From Halovivax cerinus (GTDB taxonomy: Archaea; Halobacteriota; Halobacteria; Halobacteriales; Natrialbaceae): a stretch of DNA of 64,000 nucleotides. Position numbers and translations under genes: made by a program. Shown here in pieces: positions 1 through 9,478 of this stretch. The stretch's first letter is position 1. Every line of letters begins with the position of its first letter. The stretch covers positions 1,860,001 to 1,924,000 of the forward strand of contig NZ_CP101824.1 of assembly GCF_024498195.1 (NCBI RefSeq). The letters run 5' to 3'. The notes beneath the pieces were generated by a model. The model worked only from the letters and a program-made list of their open reading frames with translations, did no database searches and was not told the origin of the DNA.

Positions 1-1
1 C

Positions 2-2314
2 ATCCTCGCGGTCGTCCTCGTTATCGGCCTCGTGGGTGGAGTCAGTTACGTACAGGCCGATCAAACGGTGCGGGCGGACTCGAACGAACAGCTACAGTCG
101 ACGGCGGAACTGCAAGCGAGTTCGATCGGGGACTGGGTCGAGACGATGGGCGTCCAGACACGGACGATTTCGGCCGCGGAGTCGCTCCGGTCGGGCGACG
201 TTCAGGAGGTACAGGCCCACATCGTCGAGGAACAGGCACGAATGTCGGTCGACGTTCGCGCGATTCACTACGTCGACGTGGAAACGAACGAGATCGTCAC
301 GAGTACGACACCGTCCCAGCGTGGAATCGCCCTCGACGAGATCGACGAACCGTGGGCCCGTTCCGACATCTCGTCGTCTCTCGCGTTCGACGACGACGTC
401 TGGCACACGGAGACGTCCTACGAGGACGACGTTCTCGAGGATCAGGTGATGGCGTTCGCGAGCCCGGTCAACGAGCGGTCCGACCGCGTCGCCGTCGTCA
501 TCGGCACGCTCGAGTATCGCGTCGAACAGCTACATCAGCCGTCGTCGGCTTCTTCGACGCGCATCGTCGATGCGAGCGGCGATCCAGTGTTCGAGTCCAC
601 AGACGAGGCCCAGCAGATGACCGTCGATCAGCAGTCACTCGCCGCGGCGATGGCCGGCCAGTCGACCGTGGATGACACTGGCGATCCGGTTGCGGCGTAC
701 GTCCCGGTTCCCAACAGTGAGTGGGTTGCAGTGACGACTGTCCCGGCCGAAGAGGCATACGGTGTCGCGAATTCGGTCGGGTGGAACGTCCTCATCCTGA
801 TCTCCCTGAGTCTCGTCTCACTCGGGGTGATGGGAGCGATTCTGGGCCGGCAGACGGTTCGTCCACTCAGCCGACTTCGCGACCGGGCAGCGGCCATGGA
901 AGACGGAGATCTGGACGTCGATCTGGAGACCGACCGGGTCGACGAGATCGGGCGGCTGTTCGAGGGCTTCGACAGCATGCGGACGTCGCTGAAAGCCCGG
1001 ATCGACGAGGCGACGACGGCCCGTGACGACGCTGAAGACGCTCGCGCCGAGACCGAAGCGATGAATCGCCACCTGGAGGCGACGGCCGAACGGTATCGTG
1101 CGGTGATGGCCGACTGCGCCGAGGGTGACCTCACCCGCCGGCTCGACCCGTCGAGCGAGAACGAGGCGATGAACGAGATCGCCCGTGCCTTCAACGACAT
1201 GATCGCCGACCTGGAGGAGACGACGGCGCGCGCCCAGGCCTTCTCGCGGATCGTCGCCGAGGCCAGTCAGGACGTCACGGGGAGTGCGGAGGAGGTCAAG
1301 TCTGCCTCTAGCCAGATGAGTCGCTCGGTTCAGGAGATCTCGGACGGCGCCGAGAAACAACACGAGAACCTTCGCTCCGTCGCTGGCGAGATGGAGGGGC
1401 TCTCGACGACGACCGAGGAGATCGCCGCCTCTTCGAACGAGGTGGCGGACGTTGCCGAACGGACGGCCGAGACGGGTACCGAGGGACGCCACGCTGCACA
1501 GGACGCGATCGACGGGATGCGCGAGATCGAAGCCGACTCGGCGGATGCGGTCGCCGCGATCGAGCAACTCGAGGCGGAGATGGCCCAGATCGACGAACTG
1601 ATCGAGTTCATCTCGACGCTCGCTGGCGAGACGAACATGCTGGCGCTGAATGCCAACATCGAGGCGTCTCGAAGCGGGGACGGCGGCGGCTCGGGTGACG
1701 GCTTCGCCGTCGTCGCTGACGAGGTCAAACAACTGGCCGCCGAGACGAAGGAGGCGGCCGAGGACGTCGAAGAACGCCTCGACAGTATCAAGTCCGAGAC
1801 CGAAAGCGTCTCCGAGGCGGTTCAGCAGACCGCCGACCGGGTGACCGAACACGTCGATTCCGTCGAGAACTCGGCGAGCGCGCTCGAACAGGTCGCCACG
1901 TACGCGGCCGAGACGAACGACGGCGTCCAGGAAATCTCCGCGGCGACGGAAGAACAGGCCGCCTCGACCGAGGAAGTCGTCGTGATGGTTTCCTCGGCGA
2001 CAGAGATTTCGGAAGAGACGTCGGACGAAGCTCAGCAGGTCGCTGCGGCGGCCCAAGAACAGACCTCGGCGATCACCGCCGTCAGCCAGCGGGCCGACTC
2101 GCTGTCTGCACAGGCCGAGGAACTGAGTGGCGCTCTCGACGGGTTCGACACCGACGTCGACATCGACGTGCAGGGCGTTGAGACGACGGCTGACGAATCC
2201 GCGTCGTCCGGTGACGAATCGAGCGTGGATGATCCCGATTCGATGACGTGGGATCCCGCCGAAGAGGCCGAAGAACCGGGACACTTCACGTTCGACGACT
2301 CGACGGACGCCTGA
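2..2314 (+). CDS. Methyl-accepting transducer protein (Htr type), 5'-truncated by window edge
   Basis: The reading frame is open from base 2, and its first residues ([13 protein letters not shown]) are the end of a transmembrane helix, so the true start lies upstream. An extracellular sensor region of about 240 residues follows, then a second membrane helix ([17 protein letters not shown]), a HAMP domain, and the long cytoplasmic coiled coil of methyl-accepting proteins. The conserved hairpin tip ([14 protein letters not shown] then [10 protein letters not shown]) lies near residue 542 of the visible protein. The C-terminus is a disordered acidic tail. By family, it binds an extracellular signal and controls CheA kinase at the membrane. 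The ligand cannot be told from sequence. No che genes are nearby. Confidence 0.93.
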   Translation: MLAVVLVIGLVGGVSYVQADQTVRADSNEQLQSTAELQASSIGDWVETMGVQTRTISAAESLRSGDVQEVQAHIVEEQARMSVDVRAIHYVDVETNEIVTSTTPSQRGIALDEIDEPWARSDISSSLAFDDDVWHTETSYEDDVLEDQVMAFASPVNERSDRVAVVIGTLEYRVEQLHQPSSASSTRIVDASGDPVFESTDEAQQMTVDQQSLAAAMAGQSTVDDTGDPVAAYVPVPNSEWVAVTTVPAEEAYGVANSVGWNVLILISLSLVSLGVMGAILGRQTVRPLSRLRDRAAAMEDGDLDVDLETDRVDEIGRLFEGFDSMRTSLKARIDEATTARDDAEDARAETEAMNRHLEATAERYRAVMADCAEGDLTRRLDPSSENEAMNEIARAFNDMIADLEETTARAQAFSRIVAEASQDVTGSAEEVKSASSQMSRSVQEISDGAEKQHENLRSVAGEMEGLSTTTEEIAASSNEVADVAERTAETGTEGRHAAQDAIDGMREIEADSADAVAAIEQLEAEMAQIDELIEFISTLAGETNMLALNANIEASRSGDGGGSGDGFAVVADEVKQLAAETKEAAEDVEERLDSIKSETESVSEAVQQTADRVTEHVDSVENSASALEQVATYAAETNDGVQEISAATEEQAASTEEVVVMVSSATEISEETSDEAQQVAAAAQEQTSAITAVSQRADSLSAQAEELSGALDGFDTDVDIDVQGVETTADESASSGDESSVDDPDSMTWDPAEEAEEPGHFTFDDSTDA

Positions 2315-2370
2315 CCGAGGACTCGGCGTCGTCGATCGTGGTTGTCGATCGCGCCGACCATCGTGTTGCC

Positions 2371-2482
2371 GGCAGTCCACGTCGGCCCATTTCAGGCAGG
2401 CAGTCCACGCCGGAACATTTTGGGCAGGTAGTCCACGCCGGCCCGTTTCGGGCAGGCAGTCCACGTCCGCACCGGTCGGGAA
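2371..2482. repeat. Tandem repeat, 28-base unit x 4
   Basis: Four head-to-tail imperfect copies start at 2371, 2399, 2427 and 2455. Each begins GGCAGTCCACGCCGG or a one- to few-base variant (third copy GGTAGTCC) and most end near GGGCA. The array fills the gap between the transducer and the prenyl synthase. There are no unique spacers, so it is a minisatellite and not a CRISPR. Confidence 0.85.
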
Positions 2483-2569
2483 GGTAGGCTGCGTCGGTGG
2501 CTCTCGTGCCGACTGCCCGGGTCGCCGACATTCGTCACGTACTTTTTCGTCCCATCCCACTACCCGGTA

Positions 2570-3412
2570 ATGGAGCGCCCAGTCCGCCGGCAAGCACTGA
2601 TCGACGATCGGCTCGAGGCGGCCGTGACAAACGTCGAACCGCCGGCCCTTCGCGATCGTGTATCCGACACGGCGCTCGTCGGCGGCAAGCGAGTCCGTCC
2701 AATGGTGACGGTCCTCTCGTGTGAACTGGTCGGCGGAACGCCGGCCGACGCGCTCGACTTCGCCGTCGGGATCGAACTCGTTCACACGGCGTCGCTGGTG
2801 GTCGACGACATCATCGACCGGTCGCCGATCAGGCGCGATTCGCCAAGCGCCTGGAGTGCGTTCGGACACGACGCCGCCATCGTCACCAGCGACGGGTTAC
2901 TCGGCGAGGCGTTCGCCCTGTTCTCCGCCGATCCGACGGCCATGCGAACGGTGACGGCGGCGATGGTCGAACTGGGCGAGGGGGAGGCGATGGAACTCGT
3001 CGCGACGCCGTCGACCGAGGCCGAGTACATGACGCTGGCCCGGCGAAAGACGGGCGCACTCTTTCGGGCGGCCGCCGCTCTCGGTGCGATAGCCGCCGAT
3101 GCGGACCCCGAGACCGTCGACGCCCTCGGGGAGTACGCAGAGCGCGTCGGTGTCGCGTTCCAGATCCGCGACGACGTCCTGGACGCCGTCGCCGACCCGG
3201 AAACACTCGGAAAACCGACCGGGCGTGACGCCTCGCTCGATCGCCCTTCGCTGTTGCAGGTGACCGACCTTTCGCCGGACGCCGCGAACGAGCGTGCGCG
3301 CGAACAGGTCGACCTGGCTATCGACGCACTCGAACGCGTCGAACCCGTCGACCGGGACGCGCGGGCGTATCTCCTCGAACTCGCCGAGTTCGTCGTCGAG
3401 CGAGAACAGTGA
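2570..3412 (+). CDS. Polyprenyl (geranylgeranyl-type) diphosphate synthase
   Basis: This 280-residue protein is an isoprenyl diphosphate synthase: it condenses isopentenyl diphosphate with allylic diphosphates, in haloarchaea feeding archaeal lipid or quinone side-chain synthesis. Both Asp-rich Mg-diphosphate motifs are present: DDIID near residue 78, followed by RSPIRR, and DDVLD near residue 200, followed by GKPTGRD. The GGKRVRP substrate motif is near residue 38. It is somewhat short for the family (usually 300-350), mainly at the N-terminus. Product chain length is inferred, not shown. An A/T-poor intergenic repeat precedes it; its own promoter region reads GTACTTTTTCG about 35 bases upstream. 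Confidence 0.92.
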   Translation: MERPVRRQALIDDRLEAAVTNVEPPALRDRVSDTALVGGKRVRPMVTVLSCELVGGTPADALDFAVGIELVHTASLVVDDIIDRSPIRRDSPSAWSAFGHDAAIVTSDGLLGEAFALFSADPTAMRTVTAAMVELGEGEAMELVATPSTEAEYMTLARRKTGALFRAAAALGAIAADADPETVDALGEYAERVGVAFQIRDDVLDAVADPETLGKPTGRDASLDRPSLLQVTDLSPDAANERAREQVDLAIDALERVEPVDRDARAYLLELAEFVVEREQ

Positions 3413-3448
3413 CCGCGGCGCGGGAACTCGATTCGTGTCGCCGTGCCG

Positions 3449-4786
3449 TCAGTCGGAGTCCGTCGTCTCGCCGGGGCTGACGATCACCGAGGTGATCCGG
3501 TTCCCGTCGACGGCGTCGACGGTGAGGGTGCGGTCGCCGACGGTGACGTCGTCGCCGACGTCCGGTACCTGGCCCAGTCGTTCGAGCACGGTGCCGCCCA
3601 CGGTATCGACTTTGTCCGCCGCGATCTCCGTGTCGAGGCGGTCGTTGAGGGCCGTCACGGTGACGCCTCCGTCGACGACGTACGTCCCGTCAGAGCGCTC
3701 CCGGATCGAGGGCTCGTGTTCGTCGAACTCGTCGCGGATGTCACCGACGACGACCTCGACGACGTCTTCGACGGTGACGATTCCCTCGAAGGCGCCCCAC
3801 TCGTCGACGACGGCCGCCAGTTGTCGTCCCTCTGTCTGGAACTGCGCGAGCACGTCGGTGACGCGGGCCGTCTCCGGGACGACGGGGAGATCGCGGGCGA
3901 GTTCCCTGGCAGTCGTCTCCGGGGTGGCCGCGTCTGGTTCCATGATGCGCACGATGTCCTTCGCGTCGACGAAGCCGACGATTCCGTCAGCGTCGCCGTC
4001 CTCGTCGAGGACGGGGTATCGTGTGTGGCCGATCTCGACGACCGTCCGTCGCATGGCCGCCAGGTCGTCGTCGGCGTCGAGGCTGGCGACGTCTGGTGCG
4101 GGGATCATGATCTCGCGGACGCTGACGTCGTCGAGGTCGAACACGCGGTGGATCATCTCGACTTCGTCCGGATCGACGTGACCTTTTCGACCCGACTGCG
4201 AGAGGATGGCGAGCAGCTCCTCTTCCGTGAACGTCTCCTCGCTCTCGGAGGCCGGCGGGACCCCGAGTAGGCTCGTGAAGCCGTTGGCCGCACCGTTGAA
4301 GACGACGATACCGGGGTACAGGACGTAGTAACTCATCTTCATCGGGAGCGCGACGAAGAGGGCGATCCGTTCCGTCTCGGCGATGGCGAACGTCTTGGGG
4401 GCGAGTTCGCCGAATACGACGTGTAAGAACGTGATGATCGAGAACGCGATGGCGAACGAGACGAGGTGGACCGTGCCGGCGGGCAGGAGCTCTCCGAGGA
4501 TCGGTTCGATGAGTGCGGCGACGGCCGGTTCGCCGGCCCAGCCGAGCCCGAGCGAGGCGAGCGTGATGCCCAGCTGCGTGACGGCGAGGTAGTTGTCGAG
4601 ATTCTCCATCGCCTCGTCTAGGATCCCGGCCCCGGTTCGACCCTCGTCGACGAGACGATCCACCACACTCGGTCGGATTCGAACGAGCGCGAACTCTGCG
4701 GCGACGAAGAACCCGTTCAGTGCTACCAGAATCAGTGCGATTCCAAATCGGCCGAGGGAGACGGCGATGTCTACCATCCGTTCCAC
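3449..4786 (-). CDS. CNNM/CorC (hemolysin C-like) membrane protein with CBS pair
   Basis: This 445-residue protein has the three-part family architecture. A DUF21/CNNM membrane domain covers about residues 1-190 (several hydrophobic helices, motif NGFFVAAEFALV). A CBS-domain pair follows at about 205-330, including VREIMIPAPDV and GIVTVEDVVE. A C-terminal CorC/HlyC domain spans about 345-435 (VDGGVTVTALNDRL). Family members are linked to Mg or Co transport or efflux, with CBS domains sensing adenine nucleotides. The exact substrate here is unknown. It converges on the prenyl synthase with a 36-base gap. A start six or so residues later (MVDIAV) is equally possible. Confidence 0.92.
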   Translation of the reverse strand: MERMVDIAVSLGRFGIALILVALNGFFVAAEFALVRIRPSVVDRLVDEGRTGAGILDEAMENLDNYLAVTQLGITLASLGLGWAGEPAVAALIEPILGELLPAGTVHLVSFAIAFSIITFLHVVFGELAPKTFAIAETERIALFVALPMKMSYYVLYPGIVVFNGAANGFTSLLGVPPASESEETFTEEELLAILSQSGRKGHVDPDEVEMIHRVFDLDDVSVREIMIPAPDVASLDADDDLAAMRRTVVEIGHTRYPVLDEDGDADGIVGFVDAKDIVRIMEPDAATPETTARELARDLPVVPETARVTDVLAQFQTEGRQLAAVVDEWGAFEGIVTVEDVVEVVVGDIRDEFDEHEPSIRERSDGTYVVDGGVTVTALNDRLDTEIAADKVDTVGGTVLERLGQVPDVGDDVTVGDRTLTVDAVDGNRITSVIVSPGETTDSD

Positions 4787-4898
4787 CCGGATCCGATCCG
4801 TCGGGTCGGTGCGTCGGTCATACCGGTAGATGGACGTACCGACCTCCTAACCCTTTTCGTGTGCGTCGACGGTTCGTCGGAGCGGTCGGTTCCGGATC

Positions 4899-6005
4899 TT
4901 ACTCGCCGACGTCCATCGTTCGTTGCGATGCGTCGGCGACGACGCGGGATTCGACGATCGCGAAGGTGAGCGTACTCAGGATGGCGAGGAGGGTTCCACC
5001 CGTCAGCGCCGTCGCGAGGGCCGTGACCGACGTGCGGCCGATGAAGAACCCGCTCACGGCGAAGAGGACGACGGCCATCGCGATCACGTAGAACGGTGCG
5101 TTGAGGTAGCGCCACTCCAGTCTGCCCCCGATGTACGCGTCGGTGAGCTGGCCGAGGCTAGTCGTGAGTGCGGCGGCCCCGTACCACTGAATCGACCCGT
5201 AGAGGAAGGCGGCAGCCCCGACCGGCAGCGAGACGGCGTTCTGGTCCGATCCGACGGTTCGTATCGTCTCGATTCCGCTCTGGCTCCCCAGGACGAGGAG
5301 GGCGATCGCGACCACGTACGCGATGATCGTCATCCGCCCCGCGTAGAGCGACCGGCGGAGGCTCTCGGCGGCGCCGTCGACGTACTCGCCTAGACCGAGC
5401 CCCCGCGAGATGAGGTAGAGACCGAGCAGGGTCGAGACGGAACCGATGACGAGTCCCGGGTACTCCAACAGCGCGCCGACGAGGGCGAGCGGATAGATGA
5501 GTAGCAGGATGCCGAGCGGGATCAGGATGGTCCCGCGGGTTTCCGGATCGGCCATGACCTGCTTGATGGTGTAGTACATCGACTCCAAGTTCTGTGCCTG
5601 TCGGACGACGACCCGGCGGACGCCGTCGACCGGCACGCGGGCGCGGATCACTGGGAGGACGGATTCGTCCTGCGCCCCGTCCGTGACGACGACGGTCGTG
5701 ACGTCCTCGCCGGTCGAGAGACTCGCGAGCACCGTATCGACCTCGTCTCCGATCTCGCGACTCGCGCTGACTTCACCCTCCTCGTTTCCGGTCACGGCGG
5801 CGACTTCGACGCTCTCTCCACGGGCGTCGATTTCGTCGTAGACGTGCAGCCCCTGGAAGATCACGTTCGCATCCGAGTCCTCGGGATCGGCGGTCGCCAG
5901 TGCAACGGCGGCCTCCTCCACCGGTTCGCGTCCGATAACCGGCGTGGTAAAGCCGGTCTTGCGGCCGAGGTCGTCGTCCAGGTCGACGCAGAGGACCAGC
6001 AGCAT
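4899..6005 (-). CDS. DUF373 family archaeal membrane protein
   Basis: The protein has 368 residues. A soluble N-terminal part of about 170 residues starts with LLVLCVDLDDDLGRKTG and carries TTVVVTDGAQDE. Five or so hydrophobic helices follow (for example ILIPLGILLLIYPLALVGALL). This pattern matches the archaeal DUF373 family, which is conserved but has no assigned function. It sits alone on the minus strand between the CorC-like gene and the histidine kinase. Function is not assigned. Confidence 0.85.
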   Translation of the reverse strand: MLLVLCVDLDDDLGRKTGFTTPVIGREPVEEAAVALATADPEDSDANVIFQGLHVYDEIDARGESVEVAAVTGNEEGEVSASREIGDEVDTVLASLSTGEDVTTVVVTDGAQDESVLPVIRARVPVDGVRRVVVRQAQNLESMYYTIKQVMADPETRGTILIPLGILLLIYPLALVGALLEYPGLVIGSVSTLLGLYLISRGLGLGEYVDGAAESLRRSLYAGRMTIIAYVVAIALLVLGSQSGIETIRTVGSDQNAVSLPVGAAAFLYGSIQWYGAAALTTSLGQLTDAYIGGRLEWRYLNAPFYVIAMAVVLFAVSGFFIGRTSVTALATALTGGTLLAILSTLTFAIVESRVVADASQRTMDVGE

Positions 6006-6122
6006 CGGGTGGCTGTACGAAAGCCGGCTATATCCGTCTTCGGGGATCGTCGAACCGGGTTAGGGGTACGGATCGCGACCGCGGCGCGACCGTTCGGGTA
6101 TCGCTGGAGTCGCGGTACCGTT

Positions 6123-6182
6123 CCGGCTGTACCGACCGAGCCGAGTCGCACTCCGGCTACACCGGTCGAGCCGAGTCGACGC
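6123..6182. repeat. Two-copy 30-base direct repeat at the kinase 3' end
   Basis: The blocks at 6123-6152 and 6153-6182 are similar (CCGGCTGTACCGACCGAGCC and CCGGCTACACCGGTCGAGCC, both continuing GAGTCG). The second copy holds the kinase stop codon, so the last residues of the protein come from repeat sequence. Confidence 0.6.
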
Positions 6183-8039
6183 CATCGATCTCGAACCGCG
6201 CGCCGCCCGATGTACTTTCGCCGACCGTCAGGGTCCACCCGTGTGCCTGGACGATCTCCCCGACGATGGCGAGGCCGATTCCAGTTCCGTCCGGCTCGGT
6301 CGTCACCCCTGCGTCGAGAACGTCCGCGTCGGGGAGGCCTGGGCCGTCGTCCTCGACGAAGAACCCGGGTGACCCCGTTGGTCGGTTCGACCCCGATTCG
6401 AGCCAGCCGACACGAATCTCCCGTGCCGACTCGTCCCTCGACCGGTCGGCGTCTTCCACCGCGGACGAGTCGCGGTCGGTCGGGCCGCGATCGTCGGTGA
6501 TAGCGTGCTCGACGACGTTTCGAAACAGGTTCGTAAAGAGCTCGCACAGTCTGCTTCGATCGGCCGATAGGGTCCCGGAGACGTCGCGACGCAGCTCGAC
6601 CGGTCCCTCGACGACGGCCCACGCCTCGTCGACGACGGCCTCGAGGTCGACCCGCTCGACGTCTCCGACGGTGTCGCCCTGTCTGGCGAGTGTCAACAGA
6701 TCGTCGATCAGCCTCGCCATTCGATCGAGCGCCCACGATATCTCGGCGGCCGAATCGTGCTCGACGGCGTCTTCGAGGAGTTCTGCGTGCCCCTGTGCGA
6801 CGTTGAGGGGATTCCGGAGGTCGTGGCTCACCAGGCTGGCGAACTGCTCGAGCCGGTCGTTCTGTCGCTCCAGTTCGTGCTGGTATCGGCGTTCGTCGGT
6901 GATCTCGCGGAACGCGTTGACGGTGCCCGTAAACGCCCCGTCGTCGAGCGGCAACAACGCCAGTGTCGCGCGGTAGATCTTCGTCTCGCAGTCGCGCGTG
7001 TGAAGTTTCGGTTCGTGTGTGATCTCCGAGACGTCAGTGTCGTCACTGAGCAGTGTGCGGACACGCTCGACGTAGGAGTCGGTCTCCTGGGGGTCGAAGT
7101 AGCCCCGCTCGACGAACGTCTGGAAGGGCTCGCCGACGATCTCGTCGGCCGCCTCCGAGAACGGCGCGACGAACTCGTCGTTCGCCCAGGTGATCGTCCC
7201 GGTCTCGTCGAGGGCGAAGAGGCCGATCGGTGCTGTCTCGACGATCGTCCGATAGCGGGCGAGTTCTCGCGTTCGCTGTGCCCGTTCCGAGACGTCTCGT
7301 ACCACCCCGACCGACCCGAGTACGCGATCGCCAGCCGGTACCGGCGCGACGGTGGCCTCACCGACGCGCTCGTCTCCGTCCCCCGTTTCCAGGGTAAACT
7401 CGAACCTGTCGGGCGCCTCGTCGCCCGTCTCGAGCGCGGAGAGCAGTTCACTCGCTCGCTCGAAGTCGTCCCGTCCCACGAACGAACTGGCGTGCGATCC
7501 GACGAGATCCTCGCGGTCGTACCCCGAAAAGCTGGCCAGCGCGTCGTTGGCGAGAACGCACCTGCCGGTCGAGTCGAGCACGTACATCGGATCGACGGCC
7601 CGTTCGACGACCGTCCGGTATCGCCGCAGCCGGGTCGACTCGACCGACTCGGTCGACGGCGGCCGTGTCGCGTTCGCGTCGACGACCGATCCGATCCGTC
7701 GCGCGACGAGCGCCGGCGTCGCTCGGACCGTCTCGCGTCGGAAGACGTCAGCGGCCCCGTGGCGAGCGCCGCGGAGTCGTCTCCGTCGTCGGGGATAGTG
7801 GCGATCGTGGGGACGGCACCGACCCCGTCGGAGATCAGGCCGGCGAGTTCGTGGCCGTCGCACTCGACGACGAGGCAGTCTGGCCGCCCGTGAACCGCCC
7901 CCACCGATCCCGCCTGCCAGTCGTCGAGGGACCCGACGGTCAGGTCGAGCGGCGGTGACGCCGCCTCGATCGCGGCCCGCGTCTCAGACACGGCTCGCGG
8001 TTCGTCACCCACCCAGTTCACCCGGAGCGGCTCACGCAT
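6157..8039 (-). pseudogene. PAS sensor histidine kinase with a single-base frameshift
   Basis: The N-terminal part (start MREPLRVNWVG at 8039) and the rest of the protein lie in two different frames that join cleanly if one G is added to the GGGG run (minus strand) at 7755-7758. The join then reads ALATGAADVFRRETV, and the restored protein is 627 residues. Order of parts: a receiver-like N-terminal domain (about 1-125); PAS 1 (VVERAVDPMYVLD); PAS 2 (IVETAPIGLFALDETG); the HisKA phosphoacceptor SHDLRNPLN; and HATPase with N-box NLFRNVVEHA and G-boxes DDGPGLP and GTGIGLAIV. The kinase core is downstream of the break and intact. It is either a sequence error or an inactivated or re-initiated gene. 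No partner response regulator adjoins it. Confidence 0.9.
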
Positions 8040-8309
8040 GCTGTTCGGAGAGGGTCTCTCGTCCCAAAAAGTTTCAGGCCGACCGAACGTCTCGACAGTC
8101 CGGGGGTTTCTCGTTCGAGCGCCACTGTGCCGACCGCTATCCTCGACTCCCGAGTTCGGCCGAGTGTCGTGGCTCGAAACCGCCGAGTTCGCGTCCGACG
8201 GAAACGGAACCGTCTCCGACCTGACCGCGTTGCTCGTCCGAGGGCAGACACCCTCGACAACCACAATCCGAGTCGTTTTTGCCCGTCGGGACGCAATCTC
8301 GCCCACTGA

Positions 8310-9305
8310 ATGATCTCGAAGGGCTGCGAGCAGTGCGCCAACGGCGGCAAGATGGTGCTGTTCGTCTACGGCTACTGCGACCAGCGCGACTGCTTTTACT
8401 GCCCGCTCGGCGAGAATCGCAAGAACGTCACCGACGTCTACGCCAACGAACGCCTCGTCGAGTCCGACGACGACGTCATAGAAGAGGCCCACCGGATGGA
8501 CGCCCTCGGAACCTCGATCACCGGCGGCGAACCCCAGGAGGCCTTAGAGCGGACCTGCCACTACCTCTCGCTGTTGAAAGACGAATTCGGCGAGGATCAT
8601 CACACGCACCTCTACACCGGCATCCCCGGCGGCCGCGAGAACATGCGCCGTCTCTCTGAGGCCGGCCTGGACGAAATCCGTTTTCACCCACCGCTCGAAC
8701 TGTGGGGCGACCTCCACGGCACGGAGTGGGAGGACATCCTCCACGTCGCCCGTGAGGAAGGTCTCACGCCCGCCTTCGAGATCCCCGGTATTCGACCCGA
8801 GACGGAATTTCTCGACTTTCTGGACGAAGGCGCCGCCGACTTCTGTAACGTAAACGAGTTCGAGATGTCCCAGGGGAACTACCGCCGGATGCAGGAAGAA
8901 GGGTTCGAACTCAAGGAGGACCACATGAGTGCCGTCGACGGTTCGCGCGAGGAGATCCTCGACGTGATGGGCGACCACGAGAAGGTCTACTTCTGTACGT
9001 CAGTCTTCAAAGACGCCGCCCAGCACCGTCGACGCCTCAAGCGCATGGCCCGCCAGATTCGACGCGAGTTCGACGACGTCACCGACGACGGTACCCTCGT
9101 CTACGGTAAGACACGGGCCGATCCGGAACGCTTCGACGCCCTCGGCGTCCCCGAGGAGTTCTACACCGTCAAGTCCGAACACGTCGAGGTCGCCTGGTGG
9201 CTCCTAGAGGAGATGATCGACGAAGGCGACCTCACGGACGGCGAAATCGTCGAGCAGTATCCGACCTACGACGGCCAGGTTGTGGAACGGACGCCCTTGG
9301 CTTGA
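8310..9305 (+). CDS. Radical SAM protein, COG2108-like
   Basis: This 331-residue protein has a radical SAM signature near the N-terminus, CDQRDCFYC (residues 23-31), followed by PLGENRKN. The spacing is CX4CX2C and not the usual CX3CX2C. An extra CEQC pair sits at residues 6-9. The TGGEP motif after the signature and the TIM-barrel-like alternation fit the family related to pyruvate-formate-lyase activating enzymes (COG2108), whose substrate is unknown. It should bind a 4Fe-4S cluster and S-adenosylmethionine. A T-rich element lies about 30 bases before the ATG. Its last 20 codons are duplicated downstream. Confidence 0.88.
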   Translation: MISKGCEQCANGGKMVLFVYGYCDQRDCFYCPLGENRKNVTDVYANERLVESDDDVIEEAHRMDALGTSITGGEPQEALERTCHYLSLLKDEFGEDHHTHLYTGIPGGRENMRRLSEAGLDEIRFHPPLELWGDLHGTEWEDILHVAREEGLTPAFEIPGIRPETEFLDFLDEGAADFCNVNEFEMSQGNYRRMQEEGFELKEDHMSAVDGSREEILDVMGDHEKVYFCTSVFKDAAQHRRRLKRMARQIRREFDDVTDDGTLVYGKTRADPERFDALGVPEEFYTVKSEHVEVAWWLLEEMIDEGDLTDGEIVEQYPTYDGQVVERTPLA

Positions 9306-9452
9306 CCGCGAGCGAAGCGAGCGGCCTTTTTTGGTGCAGATTTTTGGAGGAGGGTGAGCGGAGCGACCCCGACGACAAAAAGGTGCGCGCAGATCGTCGA
9401 GCAGTATCCGACCTACGACGGCCAGGTGGTGGAACGGACGCCGCTGGTGTAG
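9244..9452. repeat. Duplicated gene 3' end flanking a small dispersed-type repeat
   Basis: About 58 bases at the end of the radical SAM gene (from 9246, ATCGTCGAGCAGTATCCGAC) recur 147 bases downstream (from 9393) with only a few changes. The second copy encodes the same C-terminal sequence, ending TPLV and a TAG stop. Between them, 9305-9392 holds GCGAGCGAAGCGAGC, T-rich blocks and GGTGAGCGGAGCGACCCC. This looks like a small non-coding mobile repeat inserted with a target duplication. Confidence 0.75.
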
Positions 9453-9478
9453 GCACCCTTCGACGCGAGCAAAACGAC

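Noticed and set aside
818-2869. A 683-codon open frame antisense to the transducer gene
   Set aside because: It mirrors the codon bias of the real gene, has Arg/Asp/Val-rich composition without motifs, and crosses a repeat array and the next gene. The same applies to long antisense frames over atpB (21240-22925) and citrate synthase (36923-38287).
9303-9305. Stop-codon readthrough (TGA recoded) extending the radical SAM protein by 49 codons
   Set aside because: The frame is open to the second copy of the C-terminus, but the second copy repeats residues already present, and no selenocysteine-type element or other recoding sign was seen. A duplication explains it better.
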